Positions 18,476 to 27,700 of a stretch of 64,000 bases of DNA are shown here, piece by piece. Numbering within the stretch: position 1 is the first letter of the stretch; every line of letters begins with the position of its first letter. The translations under genes and the position numbers were made by a program. The DNA is from Faecalibacterium prausnitzii. Its GTDB lineage: Bacteria; Bacillota; Clostridia; Oscillospirales; Ruminococcaceae. Below the pieces are notes generated by a model. It searched no databases, was not told the origin of the DNA, and saw only the letters and a program-made list of their open reading frames with translations. The DNA lies in NCBI RefSeq assembly GCF_019967995.1, contig NZ_CP065377.1:1860001-1924000 (forward strand), written 5' to 3'.

Positions 18476-18847
18476 GTGCGCAAGCTCGTTCTCTGCCTGT
18501 TTTATGCGCTCTGCGCCTTTGCCATCGCGTTCAGCCTGTTCTGGATGGCCCTCCCCCGGCTGACGCTGCCCTCCCCTGCCCCGCAGGACGAAACGCCGGA
18601 CTCGGTGCCGCTGAGTCTGGCGGCGCAGGCCCTGCCGGAGCGGACGGCCCTCTACTACCTCTGCGACGAGGGCGGGATGCTGACGGTCTATGCCTGCGGG
18701 GCCGACGGGGAACCTGCCGACCGGTTGGAGGAGACCGGCATCTACGTCAACCTTCTGCCCGAAAACGACGCCCTCCGCATCAAGCAGGGCCTTGCGGTCT
18801 ACAGCGAGACCGAGCTGCGGACCGTGCTGGAGGACCTGGGAGAATGA
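18476..18847 (+). CDS. Small membrane-anchored protein, BofC C-terminal-like
   Basis: 123 residues from GTG 18476, ten bases after AAAGGAG. One N-terminal transmembrane helix (about 4-25) is followed by a Pro-rich spacer and a compact domain (YYLCDEGGMLTVY to LRTVLEDLGE). That domain resembles the BofC C-terminal domain of Clostridia and Bacilli. BofC inhibits the SpoIVB protease in sporulators, but stand-alone small versions are widespread and their role is not clear. Divergent from the penicillin-binding protein gene and ends in a strong hairpin. Confidence 0.7.
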   Translation: MRKLVLCLFYALCAFAIAFSLFWMALPRLTLPSPAPQDETPDSVPLSLAAQALPERTALYYLCDEGGMLTVYACGADGEPADRLEETGIYVNLLPENDALRIKQGLAVYSETELRTVLEDLGE

Positions 18848-18848
18848 C

Positions 18849-18876
18849 AGAGACCCTCCCGCCGGGGAGGGTCTCT
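18849..18876. terminator. Shared terminator of convergent genes
   Basis: AGAGACCCTCCC (18849-18860) pairs with GGGAGGGTCTCT (18865-18876) between the convergent small membrane protein and Na/Pi transporter genes. T-runs are weak on both sides. Confidence 0.7.
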
Positions 18877-18891
18877 GTTGTCATCGGTGCA

Positions 18892-20670
18892 TTACGCTTC
18901 CATGGCTTCCAGCGGCACAAGGTAGTCCTTGCAGCACTGTTCGTAATGGAGCGAGTATTCCTTGGTGGGGTTGTGGTGCATCAGGCTCTTCAGGGTGTGG
19001 GAGTCGTAGTCGTCGCCCTGGTTCATGCCGATCAGACGGGCCGCGATGTTGGAGCAGTGGTCGGAAATGCGCTCCACATTGTTCAGCACATCCAGGAAGA
19101 CGACGCCGGTGTCGATGGAGCAGATGCCGTTCTTCAGGCGCTTGATGTGCTGGTCGCGCAGCTTTTCGACCATGATGTCGATGACCTCTTCCAGCGGCTC
19201 CACCTGGCGGGCCAATGCGACGTCATTGTTCTCAAAGGCGTCGTTCGTCAGGTCCAGTACGCGCTCCATCGCGCCGGTGAGGAGCTTGAGCTCCTCCTTT
19301 GCGTGGTCGCTGAAGGACGCTTCCTTCTCATAAAGCTCCTCGGATTTTTCCATGATGTTGACGGCATAGTCGCCGATGCGCTCGTACTCGGTGACGAAGT
19401 TCAGCAGCTCGGTCACGGCATGGCTCTCGTCGTCGCCCAGCTCCTGGTCGGTCATCTTGATGAGGTAGTTGGAGATCTCGACCTCCATCCGGTCGATGAG
19501 GTTCTCCCGGACGTTCACCGCGCTCACGACATCTTCGTCCATCTTGAGCAGCAGCGGAGCCGACAGGTTCACGTTGCGGGCAGCACGGCGGGACATCTTG
19601 ACCACCGCGTTCTTGGCCTGCTGCAGGGCAACGGCCGGGCTCTTGAACAGGCGCTCGTCCAGCACAGGCATACTGAGCTCCTGCGCTTCCTCGGCGCTGT
19701 CGGGCACGGTGAGGACAGCCAGCTTCGACAGCACACTGCTGAACGGCAGGAAGAGGAGCATCGCCGCCACGCTGGACATGGTGTGGATGTTTGCGATGGA
19801 GCTCTTGTTCATCACATCGCCCCAGACAGGGATGCCGATGGTGTAGCGCACCGCATAGATAGCCGCCATCAGCACCACGCTGCCGATGATATTAAAATAA
19901 AGGTGGATCAGCGCGGTGCGCTTGCCATCCTTGGAGGAGCCGCCGATGGTCAGCAGCGGGGTGAATGCCGTGCCGATGTGGGCACCCAGGATGATGGGGA
20001 TGGCCGAACCGAAGGTGACAAGGCCGGTGCTGGACAGTGCCTGCAAAATACCGACCGATGCCGAGGACGACTGGATGATGACCGTGACCACCACGCCCAC
20101 GAGAACGCCGAGGATGGGGTTGGTCATGCTGACGAACAGGTCTTGGAACGCCGCGCTCTCCCGCAGGGGCGAAACGCCGGTATCCATCAGGTTCATGCCG
20201 GTGAACAGGATGCCGAAGCCCAGCATGATCTGGCCGATGTTCTTTTTCTTGGCGTTGCGCAGGAACACATAAAAAATGCAGCCAATAAACGCGACCACCG
20301 GTGCGAAGGTCTTGGGCTGCATCAGGGTCAGCCACAGGCTGTCGCCGGAGATATCCGCCATGCGGATGAGCTGGCCGGTGACAGTCGTACCAATATTCGC
20401 ACCCATGATCACGCCTACCGACTGCGTGAGGGTCATGATCCCGGAGTTGACAAGGCCGACACAGATGACGACCGTGCCCGCCGACGACTGGATGACGCCG
20501 GTGATAAGGGTGCCGAAAATGACGCCCTTGATGGTGGAAGAGGTCAGCTTTTGCAATACGCCCTGCATCTTGCCGCCCGCCAGCTTCTCCAGGCCGGCGC
20601 CCATGATCGACATGCCGTACAGGAACAGCGCAATACCGCCCAACAGAGAGGTGATGTGTGTGATATCCAT
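18892..20670 (-). CDS. Na/Pi cotransporter family protein with PhoU-like tail
   Basis: 592 residues. The membrane part (about 1-310) contains the two inverted QSSA repeats typical of the family (GVIQSSAGTVV and VIIQSSSASVG) and GANIGTTVTG. The C-terminal half (about 340-570) is a soluble helical PhoU-like domain. It probably moves sodium and phosphate across the membrane, with the PhoU-like tail linking to phosphate status. Start at 20670 has AGGAG upstream. Confidence 0.9.
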   Translation of the reverse strand: MDITHITSLLGGIALFLYGMSIMGAGLEKLAGGKMQGVLQKLTSSTIKGVIFGTLITGVIQSSAGTVVICVGLVNSGIMTLTQSVGVIMGANIGTTVTGQLIRMADISGDSLWLTLMQPKTFAPVVAFIGCIFYVFLRNAKKKNIGQIMLGFGILFTGMNLMDTGVSPLRESAAFQDLFVSMTNPILGVLVGVVVTVIIQSSSASVGILQALSSTGLVTFGSAIPIILGAHIGTAFTPLLTIGGSSKDGKRTALIHLYFNIIGSVVLMAAIYAVRYTIGIPVWGDVMNKSSIANIHTMSSVAAMLLFLPFSSVLSKLAVLTVPDSAEEAQELSMPVLDERLFKSPAVALQQAKNAVVKMSRRAARNVNLSAPLLLKMDEDVVSAVNVRENLIDRMEVEISNYLIKMTDQELGDDESHAVTELLNFVTEYERIGDYAVNIMEKSEELYEKEASFSDHAKEELKLLTGAMERVLDLTNDAFENNDVALARQVEPLEEVIDIMVEKLRDQHIKRLKNGICSIDTGVVFLDVLNNVERISDHCSNIAARLIGMNQGDDYDSHTLKSLMHHNPTKEYSLHYEQCCKDYLVPLEAMEA

Positions 20671-20714
20671 CTCGATACTCCTAAAAATGTTCTTCCTTTT
20701 TCTTTTGAACAGAC

Positions 20715-20757
20715 AAAGGACGGCCGCCGGGCTCTTTCTGCCTGAACGCCGTCCTTT
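20715..20757. other. Stem-loop in the leader of the Na/Pi transporter
   Basis: AAAGGACGGC (20715-20724) pairs with GCCGTCCTTT (20748-20757). It lies between the CBS gene stop and the transporter start, and just downstream of a minus-strand -10 TATAAT (20760-20765, extended TGC). So it is either the CBS terminator or a 5' leader stem of the transporter mRNA. Confidence 0.5.
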
Positions 20758-20759
20758 TT

Positions 20760-20765
20760 ATTATA
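20760..20765 (-). promoter_or_regulatory. Probable -10 of the Na/Pi transporter promoter
   Basis: Minus-strand TGC-TATAAT, an extended -10 element. A TTGTTG lies 18 bases further upstream as a poor -35. Confidence 0.5.
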
Positions 20766-20892
20766 GCATCGAGCGGCCTGTTTCAACAAGCCTTATTTTA
20801 CATGTTTTTTGCGTTTTTGATACATTTTTGCGCGGTTCGCCGGGTTTTGGCACAGTTCTTTTCGCAGATTTTACATGGATTTTACAAACGAT

Positions 20893-21357
20893 TCAGTTTG
20901 CCGCAGCTGACGCCATTTCCCGCCGCCGGGCCGGTTTTGCGGCGGGCTGCTCAGCGCGGGCCTTATCGTAGCAATACCGGATGATGGCCTGCCGCCGGAC
21001 GATGCCGATGAACATGCCCCGGTCGTCCACCACCGGCACAAAGTTCTGGTTCATGGCCGCTTCGATGAGCTGGTCCATGCTGGTGCTCACGGTCACGGCT
21101 TTGTAATCCCGCTTGTGGGCAAAGCTGGAAATGGGCACGTCCTCGGCGGCTTCCAGGTCCAGGCCATGATATTTTTTCAGCCCCCAGAGGATATCCCCCT
21201 CGGTCAGGGTGCCCACATATTCGCCTTTGCGGTTGAGCACCGGAATGGATGCGTAGCGGTTGTTCTCCCATTTTTCCAAGGTCTGCCGCAGGGTGAAGTC
21301 ATCGTAGACATACATCAGGTCCTGCTTGGGGGAAAGGAAAAACAAAATGTTCATCAT
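20893..21357 (-). CDS. Tandem CBS domain protein
   Basis: About 154 residues made of two CBS motifs: PVLNRKGEYVGTLTEGDILWG and PVVDDRGMFIGIVRRQAIIR. Such pairs bind adenine nucleotides and act as small sensors; no effector domain is fused. Two adjacent ATG codons (21357 and 21354) follow AGGAG at five and eight bases; the second has the better spacing. The C-terminus is Ala/Arg-rich. Partner unknown. Confidence 0.8.
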   Translation of the reverse strand: MMNILFFLSPKQDLMYVYDDFTLRQTLEKWENNRYASIPVLNRKGEYVGTLTEGDILWGLKKYHGLDLEAAEDVPISSFAHKRDYKAVTVSTSMDQLIEAAMNQNFVPVVDDRGMFIGIVRRQAIIRYCYDKARAEQPAAKPARRREMASAAAN

Positions 21358-21408
21358 CAGCTCTCCTATCGAAAAACAAATTCTGCCGTTGTGGGCGCAG
21401 CGCCCCAT

Positions 21409-21770
21409 CTCTCTGATTTGATTTTAGCACTTTTTCACAGCGAGTTAAAGGGAATAATCATACTTTTTAGATTTTATTCACAGTCATTTTTCGCTCTTTT
21501 TCAAAACATGCGGAAAAGCCATGCACTCTGGCGCATTTTGTGCTATACTAAGCAGAAAGGAACTGCCCACCGGGCCCTCTGGCACTGCGGCCCTGTTCTC
21601 AGGATACCCACTGCGGCGCTCGAAATCGGGTGCAATGGGGCATGTCCGGCACAGGAGTTGCAATTTTCCGCTGTACACCGGGCCGGTAAAGAGGTATAAT
21701 AAGCGTGTAAGATTCCTTTCCCGGTTCGCCGGGCCAAACCAAATAATCTGATAAAAGGAGCAGAGCGACT
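21409..21770. other. Intergenic stretch with a possible small RNA and the asp23 promoter
   Basis: 362 bases without a convincing gene. A plus-strand extended -10 (TGCTATACT, near 21542-21550) is followed by about 130 bases with local stems: GGGCC/GGCCC near 21578-21600 and CCCACTGC/GCAATGGG near 21607-21638. Partial complementarity joins its ends (GGAACT near 21560 with AGTT and TTCC near 21655-21670). That could be a small structured RNA, but no terminator or known family signature is visible. Confidence 0.3.
21672..21700 (+). promoter_or_regulatory. asp23-fakA promoter
   Basis: TGTACA (21672-21677) and TATAAT (21695-21700) are 17 bases apart, about 70 bases before asp23. Confidence 0.65.
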
Positions 21771-22121
21771 ATGATCACTTCCCGTTTCCCGCTGGGAGAT
21801 GTCAGCTTCTCCGCCGAGTATTTTTCGACGCTCGTGGGCGAAGCAACCAAACAATGCTACGGTGTGGCCGCAATGACCCCCCGCGATCTGACCGACAAGG
21901 TGCGGAGCATGGTGCACGGCGCTGATTTTTCTGCAAAGGGCGTCCGCGTCACCCAGGAAGAGGGCCGTCTCGTGATCGAGCTGCACATCGCCGTCAGCTA
22001 TGGGCTCAACATTTCGACCGCTGCGCGCAGCATCTCGCACCGCGTCAAGGACGAGGTGGAACAGGCCACCGGCCTCAAGGTCGCCCGCGTGATCGTCTCC
22101 GTGGACGACGTGATCGCCTGA
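21771..22121 (+). CDS. Asp23/Gls24 family protein
   Basis: 116 residues of the alkaline-shock/envelope-stress family (FSAEYFSTLVGEATKQCYGV at the start, then SYGLNISTAARSISHRVKDEVEQATG). These proteins are cytoplasmic and often membrane-associated. Directly upstream of the FakA-like gene (29-base gap), the standard Firmicutes pairing. ATG at 21771 with AAGGAG upstream. Confidence 0.9.
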   Translation: MITSRFPLGDVSFSAEYFSTLVGEATKQCYGVAAMTPRDLTDKVRSMVHGADFSAKGVRVTQEEGRLVIELHIAVSYGLNISTAARSISHRVKDEVEQATGLKVARVIVSVDDVIA

Positions 22122-22150
22122 TCGGACAAGAGAATAAGGAGAAAAATCAA

Positions 22151-23845
22151 ATGATTTCTGGTAAGATCCTGCGCGACGCGATTATTTCCGGCGCAAACAA
22201 CATCAACAACCAGCGCTCCCGCGTGGACGAGCTGAATGTCTTCCCCGTCCCGGACGGCGACACCGGCACCAACATGGGCATGACCGTGGGCGCAGCCGTC
22301 CGTGAGCTGGAAGCTCTGGACGACAGCTGCACCGTCGGCGAGGCCGCCAAGACCGCTGCCTCCGCCATGCTGCGCGGTGCGCGCGGCAACTCCGGCGTCA
22401 TCACCAGCCTGCTGTTCCGCGGCTTCTCCAAGGCGCTGGAAGGCAAGAAGGAAGCCGGTGCAGACGACCTCGTTGAGGCTCTGAAGAAGGGCGTCGAGGG
22501 CGCTTACAAGGCTGTCATGAAGCCCACCGAGGGCACCATCCTGACCGTTGCCCGCGTGGCCTCCGAAGAAGCAGCTGCCTGCGGTGCCAGCGAAGTCCCC
22601 GCTCTGTGGGACGTGGTGCTCGCCGCCGGTCAGAAGGCACTGGAGGACACCCCCAACCTGCTGCCCGTCCTGAAGAAGGCCGGCGTCGTGGATGCCGGCG
22701 GCCAGGGCATCATGGTCATCTTCGAGGGCATGGGCAAGGTCTTCCACGGTGAGCCCATCGTCGCAGGCGGCGAGGCTGTCCCCAACAAGGCCAAGCTCTC
22801 CACCGAGAACGCCGGCCGCGGCGTCTTCACCGATGACCTGATGAAGGTCGAGGACATCAAGAACGGCTACTGCACCCAGTTCCTCATCAACAAGAACGAG
22901 GGTGCCAGCGCTGCCAAGATGCGCGCTTTCGCAGAGTCCAACGGCGACAGCGTCGTCTGCATCGAGGACGATGACGTCATCAACCTGCACGTCCATACCG
23001 CCGACCCCGGCAAGATCCTGAGCGAGGCCATCAAGTATGGCTACCTGACCAACTTCAAGATCGAGAACATGCACGAGCAGTTCCTGGCCCGCCAGAAGCA
23101 GGGCAAGAGCCTGGAAAAGCAGGCTTCTGCTGAGAAGAAGCCCGACCCGACCTCCGAGTTCATCTACGCTGCTGTGGATCCCAGCCGTGATTACGGCTTT
23201 GTGGCAGTTGCTGCGGGCGAGGGCCTGAAGGCCGTCTTCACCGACTTGGCTGCCGACGCTGTCGTCTCCGGCGGTCAGACCATGAACCCCGCCACCGAGG
23301 ACATCCTCGCCGCCATCCAGAGCGTCCCGGCCAAGACCGTCTTCGTTCTGCCCAACAACAAGAACATCATCATGGCTGCCGAGCAGGCCCAGAAGCTGGC
23401 CGACCGTCAGGTCGTCGTTCTGCCCACCCGCACCGTGCCCATGGGCATCACGGCACTGCTGAACTTTGACCCCTCTGCCAATGTTGAGACCAACACCATC
23501 AACATGATGGCTGCGGCCGACAAGGTCTCCACCGGCCTCATCACCTACGCCGCCCGCGACAGCGAGTTCGACGGCAAGCGCATCCGGAAGGGCGAGATCA
23601 TGGCTCTGGAGAACGGCAAGATCGTGGCCACCTCCAATGACCTGACCAAGGCCACCTACCGCCTGGCCCGCAGCATGTGCAAGAAGGACTCCAGCTTCGT
23701 CACCATCATCTCCGGCTGCGATGTCTCCGACGAGGATGCCGAAAAGGTCACCGAGATCGTCAAGGCAAAGTGCCCCAACCACGTTGAGGTCAGCCACATC
23801 CGCGGCGGTCAGCCCGTTTATTATTATATGATCAGCGTGGAGTAA
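22151..23845 (+). CDS. fakA: DAK2-domain fatty acid kinase subunit FakA-like
   Basis: 564 residues. The N-terminal DhaL/DAK2 domain carries the metal/ATP-binding NVFPVPDGDTGTNMG motif (about 30-44) and GARGNSGVI; the C-terminal half is the YloV/FakA-type middle and FakB-interacting region. Phosphorylates fatty acids held by a DegV-type FakB protein for phospholipid synthesis. Co-transcribed with asp23 and closed by a strong terminator. No fakB is in this window. Confidence 0.9.
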   Translation: MISGKILRDAIISGANNINNQRSRVDELNVFPVPDGDTGTNMGMTVGAAVRELEALDDSCTVGEAAKTAASAMLRGARGNSGVITSLLFRGFSKALEGKKEAGADDLVEALKKGVEGAYKAVMKPTEGTILTVARVASEEAAACGASEVPALWDVVLAAGQKALEDTPNLLPVLKKAGVVDAGGQGIMVIFEGMGKVFHGEPIVAGGEAVPNKAKLSTENAGRGVFTDDLMKVEDIKNGYCTQFLINKNEGASAAKMRAFAESNGDSVVCIEDDDVINLHVHTADPGKILSEAIKYGYLTNFKIENMHEQFLARQKQGKSLEKQASAEKKPDPTSEFIYAAVDPSRDYGFVAVAAGEGLKAVFTDLAADAVVSGGQTMNPATEDILAAIQSVPAKTVFVLPNNKNIIMAAEQAQKLADRQVVVLPTRTVPMGITALLNFDPSANVETNTINMMAAADKVSTGLITYAARDSEFDGKRIRKGEIMALENGKIVATSNDLTKATYRLARSMCKKDSSFVTIISGCDVSDEDAEKVTEIVKAKCPNHVEVSHIRGGQPVYYYMISVE

Positions 23846-23877
23846 TTTTCACTCCTGCGCTTGTAAGACACAGAACA

Positions 23878-23914
23878 AGCCCCCTGCATCCATCCCGGAT
23901 GCAGGGGGCTTTGC
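23878..23914 (+). terminator. Terminator of asp23-fakA
   Basis: AGCCCCCTGCATCC (23878-23891) pairs perfectly with GGATGCAGGGGGCT (23897-23910), followed by TTTG. It also separates the convergent hicB. Confidence 0.85.
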
Positions 23915-23928
23915 GGTTCTTGGAACCT

Positions 23929-24291
23929 CTATTTCACGTACATCGCATCATTTTTCGCAAGGAGGTAAACGCAGTATTGATTCATACTGATTCCCTCCCG
24001 CTGCGAATGCTCGGCAAGCGAGCGATGCAGACTGCGCGGAAGCCGCAGTTTGAACTGCCCGGAATATTCCTCCAGGCTATCCGGCTCATGGATCTCGATT
24101 CCCTCTTCCAGCGCTGCTTCCAGCCATGTTTTTTTTGCGTCCTGTGCATTCGCGATCGCGCGTTCGACCGTTTCGCCGCAGGTAATGCAGCCCGGCAAGT
24201 CCGGATAAGAGACCACAAATCCACCCTCATCCGGGTCCTCCACCAACTCCATTCGGTAAGGCATCTTCAAATACTCATTCAGCGTCTTCAT
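23929..24291 (-). CDS. hicB: HicB-type antitoxin
   Basis: 120 residues from ATG 24291. The N-terminal HicB fold contains RMELVEDPDEGGFVVSYPDLPGC and GETVERAIANAQDA. The C-terminal LRLPRSLHRSLAEHSQREGISMNQYCVYLLA is a ribbon-helix-helix DNA-binding segment. It neutralises HicA and represses the operon. Its start overlaps the end of hicA by 17 bases, so the two are translationally coupled, in the hicA-hicB order. Confidence 0.92.
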   Translation of the reverse strand: MKTLNEYLKMPYRMELVEDPDEGGFVVSYPDLPGCITCGETVERAIANAQDAKKTWLEAALEEGIEIHEPDSLEEYSGQFKLRLPRSLHRSLAEHSQREGISMNQYCVYLLAKNDAMYVK

Positions 24292-24532
24292 CGTTCTTCG
24301 CCTCACTCTCCACGATCTGCCGTACCATTTCCACGTAAACTTTCTTGATAGGTTCATGTTTTGGGATCGTAATGGGCATACAGCCTGCCTTCCGGAAGGT
24401 GTAGTGGCTGCTCCCGCTTCTGGGGGCTGTCATCTCGTAGCCATAGCATTCCAGCACTTTTCGCAGTTCGTCGAACCGCAGGTCCTTCGATAAGGCACAG
24501 ATGCGCGCAAGCAGCTTATCCCATTTTGACAT
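24275..24532 (-). CDS. hicA: HicA-type mRNA interferase toxin
   Basis: 85 residues from ATG 24532 (GGGGG seven bases upstream). The dsRNA-binding-like fold is shown by FDELRKVLECYGYEM, the catalytic-His segment SGSSHYTFRK and the C-terminal PIKKVYVEMVRQIVE. Cleaves mRNAs when free of HicB. Transcribed from a near-perfect promoter with built-in operator repeats. Confidence 0.92.
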   Translation of the reverse strand: MSKWDKLLARICALSKDLRFDELRKVLECYGYEMTAPRSGSSHYTFRKAGCMPITIPKHEPIKKVYVEMVRQIVESEAKNDEDAE

Positions 24533-24551
24533 TCCGAATCCCCCTGTTCCC

Positions 24552-24580
24552 ATTATATATGGTGTCACATATGGTGTCAA
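24552..24580 (-). promoter_or_regulatory. hicAB promoter with tandem operator repeats
   Basis: Consensus TTGACA (24575-24580) and TATAAT (24552-24557), exactly 17 bases apart. The 11-mer TGACACCATAT occurs twice in direct orientation (24557-24567 and 24569-24579, complement) at 12-base periodicity, covering the spacer and both boxes. These are likely HicB operator half-sites for autorepression. Confidence 0.8.
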
Positions 24581-24792
24581 GCATTTTTAGAAGAAGCTCA
24601 CCTGGCTGCTCTCCGGCAGGTCGCCGAGGGCACGACGACCATACCGCCGGGGTGCTGGGCGGGTAGGTGCCGCGTGGGGTGGATACGCCTTTTCTTTGGG
24701 CAGATTGCTGAACTGTTTCAGCATGTCCTCGGTGGTGCGGTAGATGGCGTCGTTCGGTTCAGCCCTTTTCCATTGTTCTTTTTCGGCGGCTC

Positions 24793-27700
24793 TTACAGCC
24801 ACTGTTTCAGCACGTCGTTCAGCTTATTCAGGTCCAGCGGTTTGGCGATATGTTCGTTCATGCCGGTGTTCTTGGCCAGCTGCACGTCCTCGGCGAAGGC
24901 GTTCGCCGTCATGGCGATGATGGGCACTTTGCCCCGGCTGCCGGGAAGGGAGCGGATCGCCGCCGTTGCTTCGTAGCCGTTCATGACCGGCATCTGGATG
25001 TCCATCAGGACGAGTCTGTACCAGTTTTCCGGGGCCGCCGCGACCTTTTCGACGGCGATCTTTCCGTTTTCGGCCGTTTCGACCGTCACGCCTGTCATGC
25101 CCAGGATCTCGGTCGCGATCTCGCGGTTCAGGTCGTTGTCTTCCACCAGCAGGAGCCGCTTGCCCGTGTAGTCCGTTTTTGCAAAGTCTTCCAGATAATT
25201 CCGGGCGTCTTTCTCTTTCTTGCCGGAGGTGAACTGCCGCAGGGTCGCCGTCAGGCGGGAGCGGAACAGCGGTTTTGCCATAAACGCATCCACGCCCGCC
25301 GCTCTGGCTTCTTCCTCGATCTCGCTGAACTCGAAGGAGGTCAGGATGATGATCGTGACGTCTTGCCCGACGCATTCCCGAATCCTTCTGGCCGTTTCGA
25401 TGCCGTCCATCTCCGGCATCTTCCAGTCCAGGATCACCGCAAAATAGTCACTGTTGGTCTCATGACGCGCATAGCAGCGCTCCACAGCTTCCTTTCCGGT
25501 CAGGACCCATTCGCCTGCGATGCCGATCTCCCGCAGGGTCTCGACGGTGCTTTCGCAGCTGGTCTTGTCGTCGTCCACGACCAGAACCGGCAGATCGAAC
25601 AGCTCTTTTTCCTGCTCTTTCTCGTCTTTCTGCAATTTCAGATAGACCGTGACCGTGATCTTCGTGCCCTTGTTGGGGGCGCTTTCGACCTGAATGTCGC
25701 CATTCATCAGGTTGACGATGTTCCGGGTGATGGCCATGCCCAGACCGGTGCCCTGCACCTTGGTCGTCCGGTGATCGTCCGCCCGGCTGAACGGCTCGAA
25801 CATGACCTTCTGAAATTCCGGCGTCATGCCGATGCCGTTGTCCGCGATGGAAAATTCATAGCAGCCCAGCTCCGAGAAACCATTCGGTTTTTCCTTGATC
25901 GTGAAGGTGATGTTTCCTCCATCCGGGGTGTACTTGATGGCGTTGCTCATCAGGTTCACAAAGACCTGCTGGATGCGCAGGCTGTCGCCGCAGACGGCCT
26001 CGTGCTCGATGTGCTCCACGTGGACTTCGAGCTGATGGTGGTGCTCGTCGATCGCCGGATTTGTGAGGGTGAGCAGGTTATCGACCAGCTCCGGCAGGCT
26101 GAAATCCTCCTCGGCAAGGCTCATCCGCCCGCTCTCGATCCGGGCCATGTCCAGCACTTCGTTGATCAGGCCCAGCAGATGGCGGCTCGACTTGGTGATC
26201 TTGCCAAGGCATTCGACGACTTTGTCCTGATTTTCGATGTTGGCCCCCGCAATGGCCGTCAGGCCCACGATGGCGTTCATCGGCGTCCGGATGTCGTGGG
26301 ACATATTGGAGAGGAAATCCGTCTTGGCGCGGCTTGCGTTCTCGGCCGCGCGGTACGCTTCCTTCAGCGCCTTGTGGGATTCGATCTCGGCCTTTTTCTC
26401 CTGCGACACATCCATCGACGCCAGCAGAACTTTGACCAGCTTCGTGCCGTCCCATTCCAGCGGGATGAAAGACGCGATCTTATACGTGTTTTCGTCCAGT
26501 GCGCAGTATTCAAATTTGTAGATGTCGTTCTCGCCCTGCAAATTCCTGCGGATATTTTCCGGCGAGATGAGCGCATCCAATGCGTCCAGCGATTCCAGTG
26601 TCTTATACTTTGCAACTACCTGCTCCACAAAACCATGGTAGGTTCCGGTCGGCGCATAGATCCTTTCACCTTGCAGGTTATAGAACTGATAACGGTCATT
26701 TTCCAGATCGCAGACGACGAAGCGGTCCAGCAGGCGCACCATGCTCTGGATCAGCAGCTCCATGGATGCGTTGGCCGAGGCCATCTGCATCCGCCGCGCC
26801 GTCTCGGCTTTGCTCTCTGTGATGTCCCGCAAAAAGATCATCGCATAGTTCGAGTCCCCGATCTCGCCGCGCATGACCACGTTGCGGACCCACCGCTTTT
26901 CGCCGTTCAGGAAGATGCGGCATTCCTGGCACAGCTCGGTCTCAAGCCCCTTCAATTTTTCGGTGATGTAGGCGCGGTCGTAGAACTCCGTGACCTTCTG
27001 TTTGTCCTGTTCGACCACATAGTTGTCCACAAAGAATTTGACCAGCTCGTCCCATGTCTGGCTCTGCTCAAAGGCCGTCATCAGGGAGTCCTCCACCTTG
27101 AAGGTATCGAAGGTGTTCTGTTCCAGATCCACATAATATTCGCAGAGGTTCGCGCTGGTGAAGGCGCGGTGGAACGCTTCCGCCCGCTGCGCCTGCATCC
27201 GGCTTTGCTTTTCTTCCTCAATGTTCCAGATGATGCCGGCGATGCGGCTGGCCGTGCCATCCAGACGGCGGATCACTTCCGCCGAGACCCGGAACCACTG
27301 GTATTGGCCGTTTTTCAGCCTCAGCCGGTACTCCACGCTGAACTTTGTGGTGTTGGTCTTGTCGGCCGCCGTTTCAAAAAGCAGCGTCATCACCCGGTCT
27401 TTGTCCTCCGGGTGCAGAAGCTCCGACCACGCATCCAGCTGGTTCGGGAAATCCAGAGCGTCATGATACCCCAGGATCTGCCGGAAGGCATGGCTCCAGT
27501 TCGCACGGACGATCCTGCCCTTTTCATCGCATTCAAAGTTCCACGGTGCCGAGTGGATGGACTCGTTGACCAGCGCAAGGTCTTCATACGCCCAATTCAC
27601 CTGCACCGACAGCACCCAGAGCGGCCTGCCGTCCGCGTCCACGGCATCTTCCTTATAAAGACGCACGTAGGCCGGTGTTCCATCGGCTGTGAGGATCTGG

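Noticed and set aside
21540..21690. SRP RNA or RNase P RNA
   Set aside because: The conserved SRP apical motif and RNase P core sequences are absent.
24587..24802. 71-codon minus-strand frame after the soluble kinase
   Set aside because: Starts at a GTG inside the kinase stop region without SD, no recognisable domain, and would overlap the hicAB promoter side; not supported.
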